DNA of 64,000 nt from assembly GCA_039105265.1 (NCBI GenBank), contig JAPFFF010000017.1, positions 930,001-994,000 of the forward strand, given 5' to 3'. The first letter of the stretch is position 1, and each line of letters begins with the position of its first letter. The notes beneath the pieces were generated by a model. That model was not told the DNA's origin and made no database searches. It saw only the letters and a program-made list of their open reading frames with translations. The translations under genes and the position numbers were made by a program. Below are positions 19,701 to 29,352 of this stretch, piece after piece. This stretch comes from Tritrichomonas musculus (Eukaryota; Parabasalia; Tritrichomonadida; Tritrichomonadidae).

Positions 19701-20677
19701 AAGATGTTCAAGAGCCATTTAGAGAAGCATTACAAAAGATAGAAATACCAAAAGAGTTTCGTTTACCTGTCGATTCACGTCTTATTGTAGAGTCGTTTAT
19801 AATCGATAAATGTAAAGTTATGAATTCTAAGAAAAAACCATTTTTCCTTGTATTCAAAAATGCTGCTCCATTTGCAACAGCTCCTGTTATGACGATGTTT
19901 AAGGCTGGTGACGATTTGCGTCAAGATCAACTTATTCTTCAACTCATGAAAATTATGGAGCATTTATGGAGAAAGGAAGGACTTGATTTTGGAATGCGAT
20001 GTTATAGTGTTTTGCCAACTGGATTGAATCAAGGTTTTATTGAAGTTGTTCCAAATGCAATTACTGAATCTGAACTTCAAGTTGATAAGGGAACTTTTAA
20101 CAAGCAAATTTACGTTAAATACTTAAAAAAGAAGAATCCAACAGATCAGAAATATGAAGAAGCAAGAAGAAACTTTTTATTAAGTTCTGTTGGTTACGCA
20201 GTGGCAACTTGTGTTCTAGGTGTAACTGATCGTCATCCTGGAAATATTATGATTCAAGATGATGGCCACTTTTTCCATGTTGATTTCGGTCACTTTTTGG
20301 GTAATTTCAAGAAGTTCAATGGAATTCAAACAGAAGATGCTCCTTTCCATTTCATCAGTTCATACGTTGAAATTCTTGATGGAAAGAAATCGATTTATTT
20401 CAAAACATTCTTAACATCATCTGCAGACGCTCTTAACATTTTGAGGAAAAATGCTAAACTGTTGATTACACTTTTAGTCTTAATGATCGGAACTGGTATT
20501 CCTGAGCTTCAAAAATTGGAAGATATTCAATACTTTAAAGATATGTTATTCTTAGATTCGACTGAAAAAGAAGCTGGTGAAAAATTCAAGGAATTAACAA
20601 TTCGGTCCTTGAAGTCTTGGAAGACATATTTGAAAGCCAAATTCCATAATGAAAAAGAAGCAAAAACTTCAAAATAG
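16769..20677 (+). CDS. Class I-like phosphatidylinositol 3-kinase catalytic subunit
   Basis: 1302 aa. Domains in order: an N-terminal region; a Ras-binding-like ubiquitin fold (~150-250, TFLVRLTTHLVIKVKMLL); a low-complexity Pro/Gln/Ser linker (~410-510); a C2 domain (~595-750, FKVKMYPQIEI and PREAQLSLTLYRD); the helical PIK domain (~785-975, LTAEDKKALWKYR, NWKRPSGVQALSLLD); and the lipid kinase domain (~1015-1295). The kinase shows FKAGDDLRQDQL (~1045), the catalytic loop DRHPGN (~1154) and DFGHFLGNFKKFN (~1172). RBD-C2-PIK-kinase is the class I/II plan, and the absence of C-terminal PX/C2 favours class I. These enzymes make 3-phosphoinositides at membranes and act in endocytosis and signalling. 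The activation loop is less basic than in animal class I enzymes, so the substrate (PI, PI4P or PI(4,5)P2) is uncertain. Confidence 0.92.
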   Translation: MNSILNSPLTSLNIHQIDLILPYTEITVPLLNSLTGSDVINLISSRGYRNFVVCRNSSRQADFYDLLYCGNPPEPQLVNMMDKSLPPFLTTQISAYFQPSKILISKYQRMALFVFGYEYYFEMFIIRYNQKQLNSPFKMRSLFKKPPKSTFLVRLTTHLVIKVKMLLTSTVLEFRNKVYENMCKIYPDSNISNINFFRLHSTIYDPANPRARRFPDPNKQLKDDNVILECLRYQKKYPNQCFLFVAICPPTSNFDRTIDELTKELDLCSIPLTGEIIMFNTDISILRSEISKNRIKMMQTNPLMAKMMISESEPVIPIKKIDDQYVIMKAELNTDSANDPSGSQSTLSNSLPQMSLMQSSVSSMAIAIKVNYDMTANQAIQMFLEKLRSMKRTARLSNEYQSSPTTSPFGTRPIAMPKANRPLSTSQYDRQSLAHNQRALRQPPLIQQDQAPNPQTTMSKTPPPVPQQQKPQQSREKVPPFSPQSSSNSSTQPPIQSNAGNDPNDYVITIGNDEVLAGNIPITHFVGVRHFIVSGQPILSVNLVDKAEIIQSIQEKETSQKASQKEITPEMTVRPIVITNYPTSQPNKDLGFVPHFKVKMYPQIEIHHALYVNSPRDGYYFLRACLIYGTKLLCKPVQTKGVLGKSSLIFDETLVLPILLANIPREAQLSLTLYRDNSGGAVQVQQIQQVQIQSYQIEAVATCNSALYSFTGWFDSGPRSKKMWRGRDLDFFLTTCESNEENPIVISFSLPKYERPVFYIPPDIPDDFRSRATLTVPKSEKDRIELLREIDPLTPLTAEDKKALWKYRTFCFMYPELLSSMLDSIEYSDPDQVKEIPLLLANWKRPSGVQALSLLDVKYPNSYVRAYAVECLEELSDNEVLLYLLQLVQALKYELYEDSPLAQFLIRRGLTEPRVIGHQLFWQLMSEAHLSNIRMRFSLMIVNFMYGIGSYREELIKGFKFTQKLVQLNKELSELNVQDVQEPFREALQKIEIPKEFRLPVDSRLIVESFIIDKCKVMNSKKKPFFLVFKNAAPFATAPVMTMFKAGDDLRQDQLILQLMKIMEHLWRKEGLDFGMRCYSVLPTGLNQGFIEVVPNAITESELQVDKGTFNKQIYVKYLKKKNPTDQKYEEARRNFLLSSVGYAVATCVLGVTDRHPGNIMIQDDGHFFHVDFGHFLGNFKKFNGIQTEDAPFHFISSYVEILDGKKSIYFKTFLTSSADALNILRKNAKLLITLLVLMIGTGIPELQKLEDIQYFKDMLFLDSTEKEAGEKFKELTIRSLKSWKTYLKAKFHNEKEAKTSK

Positions 20678-20912
20678 TTTTTTTTCTTAGATGCATTCTT
20701 ATTTATACTTGAAAATTGTAATAAAAGTAGGGCTATTATTAAATATTATATTAATGACGTATTTGTTACTATATATTGGTGGTTTTTTGAAAATTACCCA
20801 GATTGATATAAGAATTAAAATAGATATGTACGTTAAAAATGACCGTTAATGAAAATTGAATGCTATTGCTTAATCAAATCTATACTGAAGAGTTAAATGC
20901 TTTTTGGTACGC

Positions 20913-22060
20913 CTATAATGCTTTCTTATTCTTTGGTCTTTTTTTCATATCGGATAATGAAGATGATTTGTGGCTATCTTCTTCCGAAGAATCAATATAC
21001 ATACCGAAAAGTATATATGCACTATTGTTTCTCGTTCCCTTACTATTTTCTGGAGAGAAAAGATCATCGTCATCCGAATTTGAACAATAGTCACTTAAGG
21101 AGCTGCTATCTATATCTATTCTTTGTATCTTCTTACTCTTTGCTTTAGATTCAAGCAAAGCATTGTCATCATCAAAAAATGAAGAAGCCAGTAATTTCAT
21201 GATACCAAAAATATATTCGTCTAAAGGTTGGAATTGATCTGTAGCTGAGACAGGAACAAAAAATAACTCTATGTTGTATTTTTTCGCATATTGTTTTGTG
21301 CTATCGGAAGCATGGGAAGGATACTGATCTAAAACAAGAGCGCATGGTTTTAGCTTTGTCCGTTTTTTGTGAACAATTTTAAAAAAATATTTCATGACTT
21401 CATCTGTTGCTTTTCCTGCTTTACCATGATATTGATAATGGCTGTCATCGTCTGATTCCATCAAATTGTTGTTCGCACCTGTTAGTCAAAACAGTCGCAA
21501 AAAATAGAGGAAGATGCTTATCGCAATTTGCAGAAATAGTTGAAATAACTGTGAAGCATTTTTTGAGATAATCTAGTAATTGAGATTCGACTTCTTCTTT
21601 TAAAACTTCGGCCAAGACCTCACCTCTTTTATAAACAAAATTCCATGCGGTTTCATCCATGTTAAAAATCAGTCCTTTATCATATATTTTCAGAGCGCGG
21701 TAAATATTTCTACAATAATTTGCGACTTCTCTTGGATTCACTTCACTTCTCTTTTTTTCTCATCATACATCTTATGAATTCTCAGGAAATAAATCGATCA
21801 TTGATAAAATTGCATCTGTTTTTTAAATCAAGCGACTGCCATACATTGCAAAGAATTAATCTTAGATATTTTCTCTTGATCATTACATTATGAAAAATGA
21901 ATTGAATCTTTATCATATCCGCAATTATTTCTTCAACATCTGGGGAAAAAATTCGTTTGTGTTGTCCTATCTTTTTTTAAGGTACATAATTGTGATCCAT
22001 TTTGTATTTTCGATACCAATAGCAAATGGTTTTATATGGGACTCCTTTTTTTTTTAATTG
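20913..22060 (-). pseudogene. Decayed Tc1/mariner-pogo type DDE transposase
   Basis: Reading on the minus strand, a helix-turn-helix piece (VPYKTICYWYRKYKMD, ~22040-21980) is followed by RIFSPDVEEIIADM, then a DDE nuclease: IFNMDETAWNFV (first Asp), LVLDQYPSH (second Asp), FQPLDEYIFG (third Asp). The frame is interrupted by stops in the N-terminal third (about 21740-22000) and shifts where two pieces overlap at 21445-21464. It is a remnant of a plain cut-and-paste DNA transposon; no terminal repeats could be assigned. The tail is acidic and Ser-rich. The gene abuts the MULE remnant in the same orientation, so one may have inserted beside or into the other. Confidence 0.78.
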
Positions 22061-22066
22061 ATATTG

Positions 22067-23566
22067 TTATTTGTTTTGTGGTTCTTTTTTCTTTGATTTC
22101 AGTACACATCCATTGCAAATACCATCATCAATGAGGTGAAGTAAAGTGGCAGGTTTATTTAAAACAAATTCTTTTTCATTTTGAGTCAAATAATACTTTG
22201 AATCAACAAATGATTCAATTTCATTACCTTTATATTTACTATAAAATTTGATTGTATCAATTACATATTTTTTTTCATCATATTGAACATTATTAAGATC
22301 ATCTTTTATAGGATTATATGAAATAATTAATTCATCATATTGATCATTCATATTTATTTTATAATCCGAAAGTTCTGGAAACTCTAAAGTTCTTTTCAAT
22401 GCTAGTTGATGTTTACTAGGAGTATTTAATTCTAATTGAGCTGAAGCTAATTATGTACTACTACTTTGGCATTCTGATATCATTTTTTGCTCATTTTTTG
22501 CTTTAAATTCTTTGTTAATGCTTCTTTTTAAATATTCATAATTATGCTTAATTCTTTTTGAATAATTTTTATTGTGGTTCATAAAATTACAAGAGAGTCG
22601 GAATAAAGCTGAATAAAAATTATTACGTCTAAGGGTCAATTTATTTAAATGACCATGATAACTCTCGAGGCTGTTTGTGGTACTTGGCATTTTAAGTTTT
22701 GGTCTGAATTGCAACGACAATTCTTCCCATCTTTTTTGATCTTTAATGTCGATTTTATTTAATTCAAAAGAATAAAACAATCCAATCTTATCTAAAACTT
22801 TATTTATTTCGCCTTCAATAGATCTAGGTGGTTTCTTTTTATTTTGACAATTTCTTTCTCTATCAATTGCTTTATAAAAAATTTGAGATATATTTTTTAC
22901 TGCTGAATCATAGTCCACTTTTGTTGAGGCTTCTATCAGCAGTTTGTCATTGAATGAATAAGGACTAAAATGCAAATTTTTTAAAAGATGTCTTCAGCAT
23001 ACGAGATGAGTCATTTTAAATAAGTTTATTGCACTACGAAGCGCTTTCCCTTGGTCTAACTCAATTATTGCTTTTTGAAAACCAAAAGAACATTTTTTTT
23101 CAATTGCATTTAATAATAATAAATAATAGTCAGATTTTTCTGTTGGTCCAAAACTGTATCCTAATGCAAAACCAGTATTGTATTTTGAGCCCATTATAAT
23201 TGAAGTGGTAAAATACTGTAATACTCTAAAGGTAGTATCAAGTAAAAAACCGTTTAATTTATTCTCATTTAAAATAGATGCACATGAAGGTAAAAGATAA
23301 ACTCCTGAAGTTATATAATGCAATAGACCGTTGTATTTTATTTTTGGTAAGTTTTTCCTGTTATTTTCGACAGGAATAATGTTTAGAAGCAAATATCCTT
23401 TGATCGTATTCATCAAATCATCTTTGTTAGTTGCCTCATTTACTTGTTTATTACAAAAAAGAACAGAAAAACTCAAGCAAAGTAGAAGTATCTTCATTCT
23501 CCTCAAGACCGTTTTTAATGGATTTTTTTACAAAAGATTGCAAAACATCAGAAAAATCGATTATTA
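22067..23566 (-). pseudogene. MULE-type transposase pseudogene
   Basis: Minus-strand reading gives the MULE catalytic core: FLLDTTFRVLQYF (first Asp), AIIELDQGKALRSAI (second Asp), KMTHLVC then RHLLKN (the conserved His/Cys region), and TTNSLESYHGHLN (catalytic Glu). From ~23500 to 22067 the whole protein lies in one frame, broken only by a TGA at ~22991-22993 (inside the C.RHLLKN motif) and a TAA at ~22448-22450. The N-terminal ~35 codons (IDFSDVLQSFVKKSIKNGLEEN) are in another frame, implying one more frameshift near 23450-23480. With so few lesions this looks like a fairly recent loss. MULEs move DNA by cut-and-paste. I found no terminal repeats. Confidence 0.82.
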
Positions 23567-24240
23567 GCATGTATTAATGCAAATGGTATGCATTCTGGTT
23601 ACTAACACATTTTTTACTTTTTTATTAGCAAATGAATTACATTTTTTTTTATTTTTAAAGAGGCATATCAACCAAAATTTTTATCACAAAAAGTTATAAA
23701 AAAACTATCAAAAATATAATTATATCTTTTTTTAAATTCATTTATTTATGATAATAATAATATAATTATTAATAATGCTTTGTAATATAAATATTAATAT
23801 TGTTTATATTTGATTACATTGAGTATTATGCGAAAATATTTTTTGATAAAGCAAACATATATAATCTTTTTGTTTATTCAATATTTTTAAAATCACTTAT
23901 CAGATCAGTATTATAAGTTTCATAGTCATGATTCTATAGGATGAAAAAAATTTCAAGAAAAAGTTGAAAGAGTTTCTGCAAATTTTCTTTTTTTTCTCAT
24001 TTCTGAATAAAATAAAGCACTTCAATCGTTTTTCCCTTGTTAATTTTTTTAAAAATCTATATTTTAAGAAGATTAGCTAGAATTTTAAAAAAATAATTGT
24101 TTTTTGAAAAATTTTGAATAGATAATCATTTATGAATTGAAATTTGTGAGAAAAAATAAAATTTGTTTTATATAAAAAATATAATATAACAATTAAATAT
24201 AATGAAATAATAAAATATAATTTTATATGATTATTTAATA

Positions 24241-24393
24241 TTGAGACCCTTACTCGATTTCAATACTTCCAATTGAGACCTTTATACGATTTCAATACTT
24301 CCAATTGAGACCATTACACGATTTCAATACTTCCAATTGAGACCATTACACGATTTCAATACTTCCAATTGAGACCCTCGCACGATTTCTATA
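24241..24393. repeat. 32-bp tandem repeat, about 4.8 copies
   Basis: Four full units begin at 24241, 24273, 24305 and 24337, with a partial fifth at 24369. Each begins TTGAGACC and contains CGATTTCAATACTTCC. Units 3 and 4 are identical; the others differ at a few positions around the central CTTACTC/TTTATAC/ATTACAC segment. Confidence 0.95.
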
Positions 24394-24617
24394 TGATCAT
24401 TGAAAAAAATTCAATTAGACTATCTATAGAAAAAACAAATTTGAGGAAAAACTCGAAACTCAACAGAAGAAACGAATCAGATTTGGTAGAATTTTATTAA
24501 TGGATGCTTTAATAATCTAAATCCTAAATTATGAGTTTCGCTTATTTTTCATTCTTGGTTGACATGCCTCTATTTTTAAATATCATTATTATTTTTATAA
24601 AACATTCAAAAAGTTAC

Positions 24618-24670
24618 AAAACGATAGACCACCTCTCATTGAAAATTGAATTGAATTGGCCTATCGTTTT
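24618..24670. repeat. Hairpin with ACGATAG arms
   Basis: AAACGATAGACC (24618-24630) pairs with GGCCTATCGTTT (24659-24670) with one mismatch, around an ATTGAATT-rich loop. A similar structure occurs at 42062-42147. Confidence 0.6.
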
Positions 24671-25134
24671 TGATTCTAGTTTATTTGAATTCTTATCAAA
24701 TATTGAATGCAAAGAGCCATATATAAATCTAATATAATTAAAATGCCATTAAATGCGCCATATTAATCTCTAATATAAGCAGAGAATATAGATTTTTCAT
24801 AATGATGCTGATTATATTCAATTTTACCCAAAGTTGAAAAAAAAAAGAATTTGGATTTTATTTATACATTCTTTTAAGTATAGTTAACATTTTGATATCA
24901 AAATATTTTAAATTGACTTACTAGATGTTGAGTTAACGATCATTCAAAAATAGTGAGACTACCTTTCAAAGAAATTTAAGATGAAAAATTGAATGTTGTG
25001 AATTTGATTCATTTTTTTTCAAAAAGTCAATATTAACATTTTTGAGATAATTTTTATTCAATATTTTCTGTGAAATGGGTATCAAGTCTTTTCAAATTCT
25101 TACCTGTTTTGTTTTAACTCACAATTAAAAGTAT

Positions 25135-25139
25135 TCATT
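25135..25139 (+). promoter_or_regulatory. Initiator-like TCATT before the CAMK-like kinase
   Basis: Trichomonad genes often use an initiator TCA(Py)(T/A) within about 20 nt of the start codon (established). TCATT here puts the +1 A nine nucleotides before the ATG at 25146. A five-base match in AT-rich DNA is weak evidence. Confidence 0.4.
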
Positions 25140-25145
25140 TTAGAA

Positions 25146-27131
25146 ATGATCCGACCAAGACGGAGCGCTTCAACAAAAATTGAAATTCCTTATATTCCAC
25201 ACTCTATTGGACCATATCTACTAGATAAAGAAATTGGAAGTGGATCTTTCTCAATTGTTTACCGTGCTTTCTTAAAAAAAGCAAATAAAAAGCGTAAAGA
25301 TAAAAATGAATTACCTGAAAAAGAAGAATTAAATGAGCTTGATTCCGATAAATATCACAAAAGAAGTAGAATGCAATTATTTTGCCAAACCAATGATCAG
25401 TTGATCACCAGAAAAAATAAAAAAACAGAAAAAGCAGAAAAAACTACTTCATTTATTCGTTCCAAAAGTTTTTCTACGATAAGGGAAAACCAAATTCCAA
25501 AATATTATAACGATAACTTATATAACTTTACGTTCAATAAAGTTAAAGACAATAACATTTCTGATGATAGTGATGATAGTAAAAATGATGATTTCGAAGA
25601 AGATTTTTTTGAAAATAGTAACGTATTGCCTAAGGATGGTTATAATAATCGCGATAAAAACCATTTATATTATGCAATCAAGATATATCCAAAATCTAAT
25701 TTAGAGAGTCAGGATGATGAAGAGCTTTTTCAACGAGAAATAAATGCAATGGCTTTTTTTCATCACAAAAATATTATTTCATTAAAAGATATTTTGTCAG
25801 ACGATTATAATTTTTATCTGGTAATGGATTATTGTCAAGGTCTTGACCTCAAACAGTATATAGCAAAAAACGCGCCGGATGGAATTGAAGAAAAAACTTC
25901 ATCAATAATATTCAGGCAAATTGTGTCTGCTGTTTCTTATTGTCATACACTTGGTGTAGCTCATCGAGATTTAAAACCAGAGAATATTCTTATTACTACA
26001 TTTCCAAATATAAAAATTAGTGATTTTGGATTATGTGGTTACATAAATGAAAACCAACTGATGCGCACCTTTTGCGGATCACCATGTTATTCGGCTCCAG
26101 AATGCCTTAATAGAATTGAATACGATGGAATGCATGCTGATACTTGGAGTTTAGGAGTAATATTATATACAATGGTAACTGGAACTCAGCCTTGGCCCAT
26201 CAATAACTCATCTGTAATGATCAAAAACATCATAAAAGGCAAATATACTGTTCCAAAAAATATTTCTCAATCATGCAAATCACTCATTCATGGAATGTTG
26301 AATATAAATCCCAAAGAGAGACTCACAATCAATCAAATACTTGACCATCCTTGGATCAATCAATGCGAAAATTTAGATAAAGATGAAGATGAAAATGAAA
26401 ACGACAATTTCACTATTAAAGTTAAATCAGATTCTGAAGATTCTGAAAATAGTGAAAGTAGCGATAACTTTATGCATAAAATCAAAAAAATCACTATAAC
26501 TACTTCTAAAAGCATGACTTTAGCTGAATTTTCCGAAGCGTCTCTTAAGATGAATAAAAATTCGGATCACGGAATTTATTACCCATTTACATTTGTAACA
26601 GAAAAAAATATAAATTCAAGCACTCAAGATGATGAAAATAGTGATGATGATGATATGATGATTGATAGTAATGAAAATATATATTTACCTGATGAAAAGA
26701 GTACAAACTCCCAAAGCATTCAAAATGGCAATAGTAATATTTTGCAGTTTAAAATTTCTTCAAAGAAAAAAGATCCTTCGTTTTCTGAATCTTCTAATTC
26801 TACTGCTCATCAAAAACACACCAAATTACCCTTTCCTACTATTAAAAAGCAGAGAAAAAAGCCAAGAAGAAGTGATATCAGCTCAAATAAGTCATTTTTC
26901 AGCTCACAAAATGACACTTTTACTAAAACTGACGAAGATAATAGTGTTCTTAAAGAAGAAAAGGATGAAATTTCAGAAAAACATCATAAACCACAGTCTT
27001 CAAATCTAATGAATAAAAAAAATAATTATGGTTTGGCAAGATCTAATTCAAGACGGCCCCAAAGCCAAAAAGTATTGAAGTTTCCAAAAAGATCAAATTC
27101 ACATTTTAACCTATTTAATCCTATGAAATAA
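25146..27131 (+). CDS. CAMK/AMPK-like serine/threonine kinase with large N-lobe insertion
   Basis: 661 aa. The kinase domain starts with YLLDKEIGSGSFSIVYRAF (~24-42), then about 135 charged, low-complexity residues interrupt the N-lobe before the ATP-site lysine in YYAIKIY (~178). The rest is standard: LVMDYCQG, HRDLKPEN (~272), SDFGLCGYI (~293), TFCGSPCYSAPE, WSLGVILYTMVTG, LDHPWI. The GSPxYxAPE string and C-lobe wording are typical of CAMK-group kinases (AMPK/MARK/Nim1-like). The C-terminal ~240 residues are Ser/Asp/Lys-rich with possible basic nuclear-type stretches (KKQRKKPRRS). Catalytic residues are intact. An insertion this long between the glycine loop and the lysine is unusual but must form a solvent loop for the fold to work. 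Confidence 0.88.
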   Translation: MIRPRRSASTKIEIPYIPHSIGPYLLDKEIGSGSFSIVYRAFLKKANKKRKDKNELPEKEELNELDSDKYHKRSRMQLFCQTNDQLITRKNKKTEKAEKTTSFIRSKSFSTIRENQIPKYYNDNLYNFTFNKVKDNNISDDSDDSKNDDFEEDFFENSNVLPKDGYNNRDKNHLYYAIKIYPKSNLESQDDEELFQREINAMAFFHHKNIISLKDILSDDYNFYLVMDYCQGLDLKQYIAKNAPDGIEEKTSSIIFRQIVSAVSYCHTLGVAHRDLKPENILITTFPNIKISDFGLCGYINENQLMRTFCGSPCYSAPECLNRIEYDGMHADTWSLGVILYTMVTGTQPWPINNSSVMIKNIIKGKYTVPKNISQSCKSLIHGMLNINPKERLTINQILDHPWINQCENLDKDEDENENDNFTIKVKSDSEDSENSESSDNFMHKIKKITITTSKSMTLAEFSEASLKMNKNSDHGIYYPFTFVTEKNINSSTQDDENSDDDDMMIDSNENIYLPDEKSTNSQSIQNGNSNILQFKISSKKKDPSFSESSNSTAHQKHTKLPFPTIKKQRKKPRRSDISSNKSFFSSQNDTFTKTDEDNSVLKEEKDEISEKHHKPQSSNLMNKKNNYGLARSNSRRPQSQKVLKFPKRSNSHFNLFNPMK

Positions 27132-27349
27132 TAATAATAATTGAATTGATTCGATACAAAAAAGCATTCTTATTTTTAGAACTTTGTTTGATTTCATCAA
27201 AGAAAATATTATTTATTAGATTATTTTTTTTCAAAAAATTGTTATGTTTATTGATTTAATAAAGATAGATTTTTCTTTCACAATAAGTTTTATATCAAAA
27301 TAAAATAAAAATAAGTAAAGTCAAATATATTTTAAATAACATAAAATTG

Positions 27350-29164
27350 TTAATGAATATTCCTTCTTTGATTTGTAGAACGTTGATCAATTTTTACAGA
27401 TGGTTTCCGGATTTTTTCTTTATCTTTATGTCTTTTATCAATGCATTCTTTTGTAAATTGAATTTCTGCCAATATATTCAAAAGAGCTTTGTGACTGCAT
27501 AAATCTGGATCTTTCAATAATCCAAAAAACAGTTGTACATAGTTTGAAATAGCAAAAGGTCCCAGTATTGACACAAATTTTGCCCAAGTATTGCAAACAG
27601 CTCTGTCATTATTATTGTCAGAAGATAAAAATCCATTTTTTTGCAATAAAGAATCAGCTTTTAGAGAAGCAAGAGCTTTCTGAAAAGTAGGAATGGTTGA
27701 TGATGACTTAAAAATATCAATACAGCAAGTTACAAAAAGTGATAAAATATCTTCATAAATAATAATATGATTCGGAATTGTTATAAACCAGTCTTTGATA
27801 TTAACATATCCGTATTCATTCTTTGGATTTGAAAAATAAAATGTATCCAATAATTGTTTCTGCATTCCATTATTTATCAAATTCTTATGTAATTGAGATA
27901 CTAAATCTGAATCATCAGAAAAAGAAAGATTTTTTTCTTTTTGTAAATAATTTTCAAAAATGTCTTTTTCATTGTACATAATAATTTTTGTCTTTGTCCT
28001 TAGAACAGGTTGTGTAAAATGAGTGATGTAATCGAAAATTTTTCGTGGAAAATCGTAAGTTTTGTTAAGGACTGTTTGAAAAAGCTGATTAATTTGATTG
28101 GCATTAGATGTTTCTTTCATTCCTATCACTGCAAGAGTATTCCCAATTGATTTGAGAAGTTTAGTACTGCCATTTAAATAGTTGGATATGTGAGTGATAC
28201 ATGTTTGGATTATTTTTTCCATCATTTCATGATCATTAAACTTTTTAGCAAGGATGGCAGCCATTTTCAATGCTTTATGGCGGCATACGGGTGAATTACC
28301 GAAAGCATAATCATTAAGAATTTCAATGCATCGCTTAGTATCATTTTGACTATGAAGAGCAATTTGGTTAATAATTTTCAAAGTGGAATCAACAACGAAT
28401 TCACTTGGAGATTCAAGAGTTTTGACTTTTTGAATATGAAACAGTAGCTTACTCAAATTGATCGGATTGCCAATTTGGATTGACAATGATATAAAGCTTA
28501 GTGAGCCATAGCTCGAGATCGATGAAGGAGCATCTTGAGATTGTGATAATTTTTTGAAATAATTTAATATATCACTTGTTGGTTGTTTTAAATATTGCAT
28601 AGTTTTGCATATTGCAATTTGAGTATTCATATCAAACGAATTTATAGTTCTGACATATTCATCAAGAACTTGAAGTAATATTTGTTGAAGCTGTTGATCA
28701 ATTGCCATTTTGCCTAAAGCATTCAAATACGAAATAATAAAATCTTTGTTCATTTTAGCAGAAGATAGTAGGCGACGTGAAAAATCATCAGCAAATTCAT
28801 AAACTAATTTAATGAATTGGCTCTCTTTTATGTTATTAATACGACGAACAATGTAGCCAATTTGTTTAATAGCACAGCATCTAACACTTTTTGGATAAAT
28901 TATTGGGAGATCAATTATATTTTTAAGAATAATCATGAAATCATAATAACCTGCTTTAGATTTAGAAAAAATTTGAAATTTAATGTCGTGTTTAAGTACA
29001 AATTTCGATGTTAAAATCTCACTGATACAAATAATAGCGTTTATTGATGCTAGCTCTATTTCGACTTGTGAGTTCGAAATTTTTAAAAAATCATCTGGAT
29101 TTAGCACTTTTTGAAATGCGTCAAAATAAGAATTGATCTGTTCGATATTTGTGTTTTTTAGCAT
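27350..29164 (-). CDS. Alpha-helical repeat (HEAT/ARM-like) protein of unknown function
   Basis: The first in-frame ATG is at 29164 (604 aa); the frame also extends a little upstream through a TTG. The sequence is almost entirely predicted helix with spaced hydrophobic positions (VRCCAIKQIGYIVRR, CRHKALKMAAILAKKF), as in armadillo/HEAT solenoids, and ends in a basic tail (KDKEKIRKPSVKIDQR). I do not recognise a family. There are no membrane segments or catalytic motifs. It is divergent from the pseudokinase gene with about 190 bp between them, so the two could share a promoter region. A scaffold role is a guess. Confidence 0.6.
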   Translation of the reverse strand: MLKNTNIEQINSYFDAFQKVLNPDDFLKISNSQVEIELASINAIICISEILTSKFVLKHDIKFQIFSKSKAGYYDFMIILKNIIDLPIIYPKSVRCCAIKQIGYIVRRINNIKESQFIKLVYEFADDFSRRLLSSAKMNKDFIISYLNALGKMAIDQQLQQILLQVLDEYVRTINSFDMNTQIAICKTMQYLKQPTSDILNYFKKLSQSQDAPSSISSYGSLSFISLSIQIGNPINLSKLLFHIQKVKTLESPSEFVVDSTLKIINQIALHSQNDTKRCIEILNDYAFGNSPVCRHKALKMAAILAKKFNDHEMMEKIIQTCITHISNYLNGSTKLLKSIGNTLAVIGMKETSNANQINQLFQTVLNKTYDFPRKIFDYITHFTQPVLRTKTKIIMYNEKDIFENYLQKEKNLSFSDDSDLVSQLHKNLINNGMQKQLLDTFYFSNPKNEYGYVNIKDWFITIPNHIIIYEDILSLFVTCCIDIFKSSSTIPTFQKALASLKADSLLQKNGFLSSDNNNDRAVCNTWAKFVSILGPFAISNYVQLFFGLLKDPDLCSHKALLNILAEIQFTKECIDKRHKDKEKIRKPSVKIDQRSTNQRRNIH

Positions 29165-29352
29165 ATCATCAATAATGAATTTAATGAGGCCAAATAGCAA
29201 TACAAAATAATAACTAATAATTTTATTTGTTAATTGTAAATGATAATGAATTAAGTAATAAAATGCATTCCAAAATCCTATATTTTTAAAATATTGAATT
29301 TGAATTAATTTGAATGATATAATTCAATAAATTCATTAATCAAAATATTTGT

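Larger units (their letters stand above)
23567..25145. other. AT-rich intergenic region with repeats
   Basis: No credible gene. It contains a 32-bp tandem repeat (24241-24393) and a hairpin with AAACGATAG arms (24618-24670), both listed separately. An initiator-like TCATT lies close to the downstream kinase. Confidence 0.5.
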
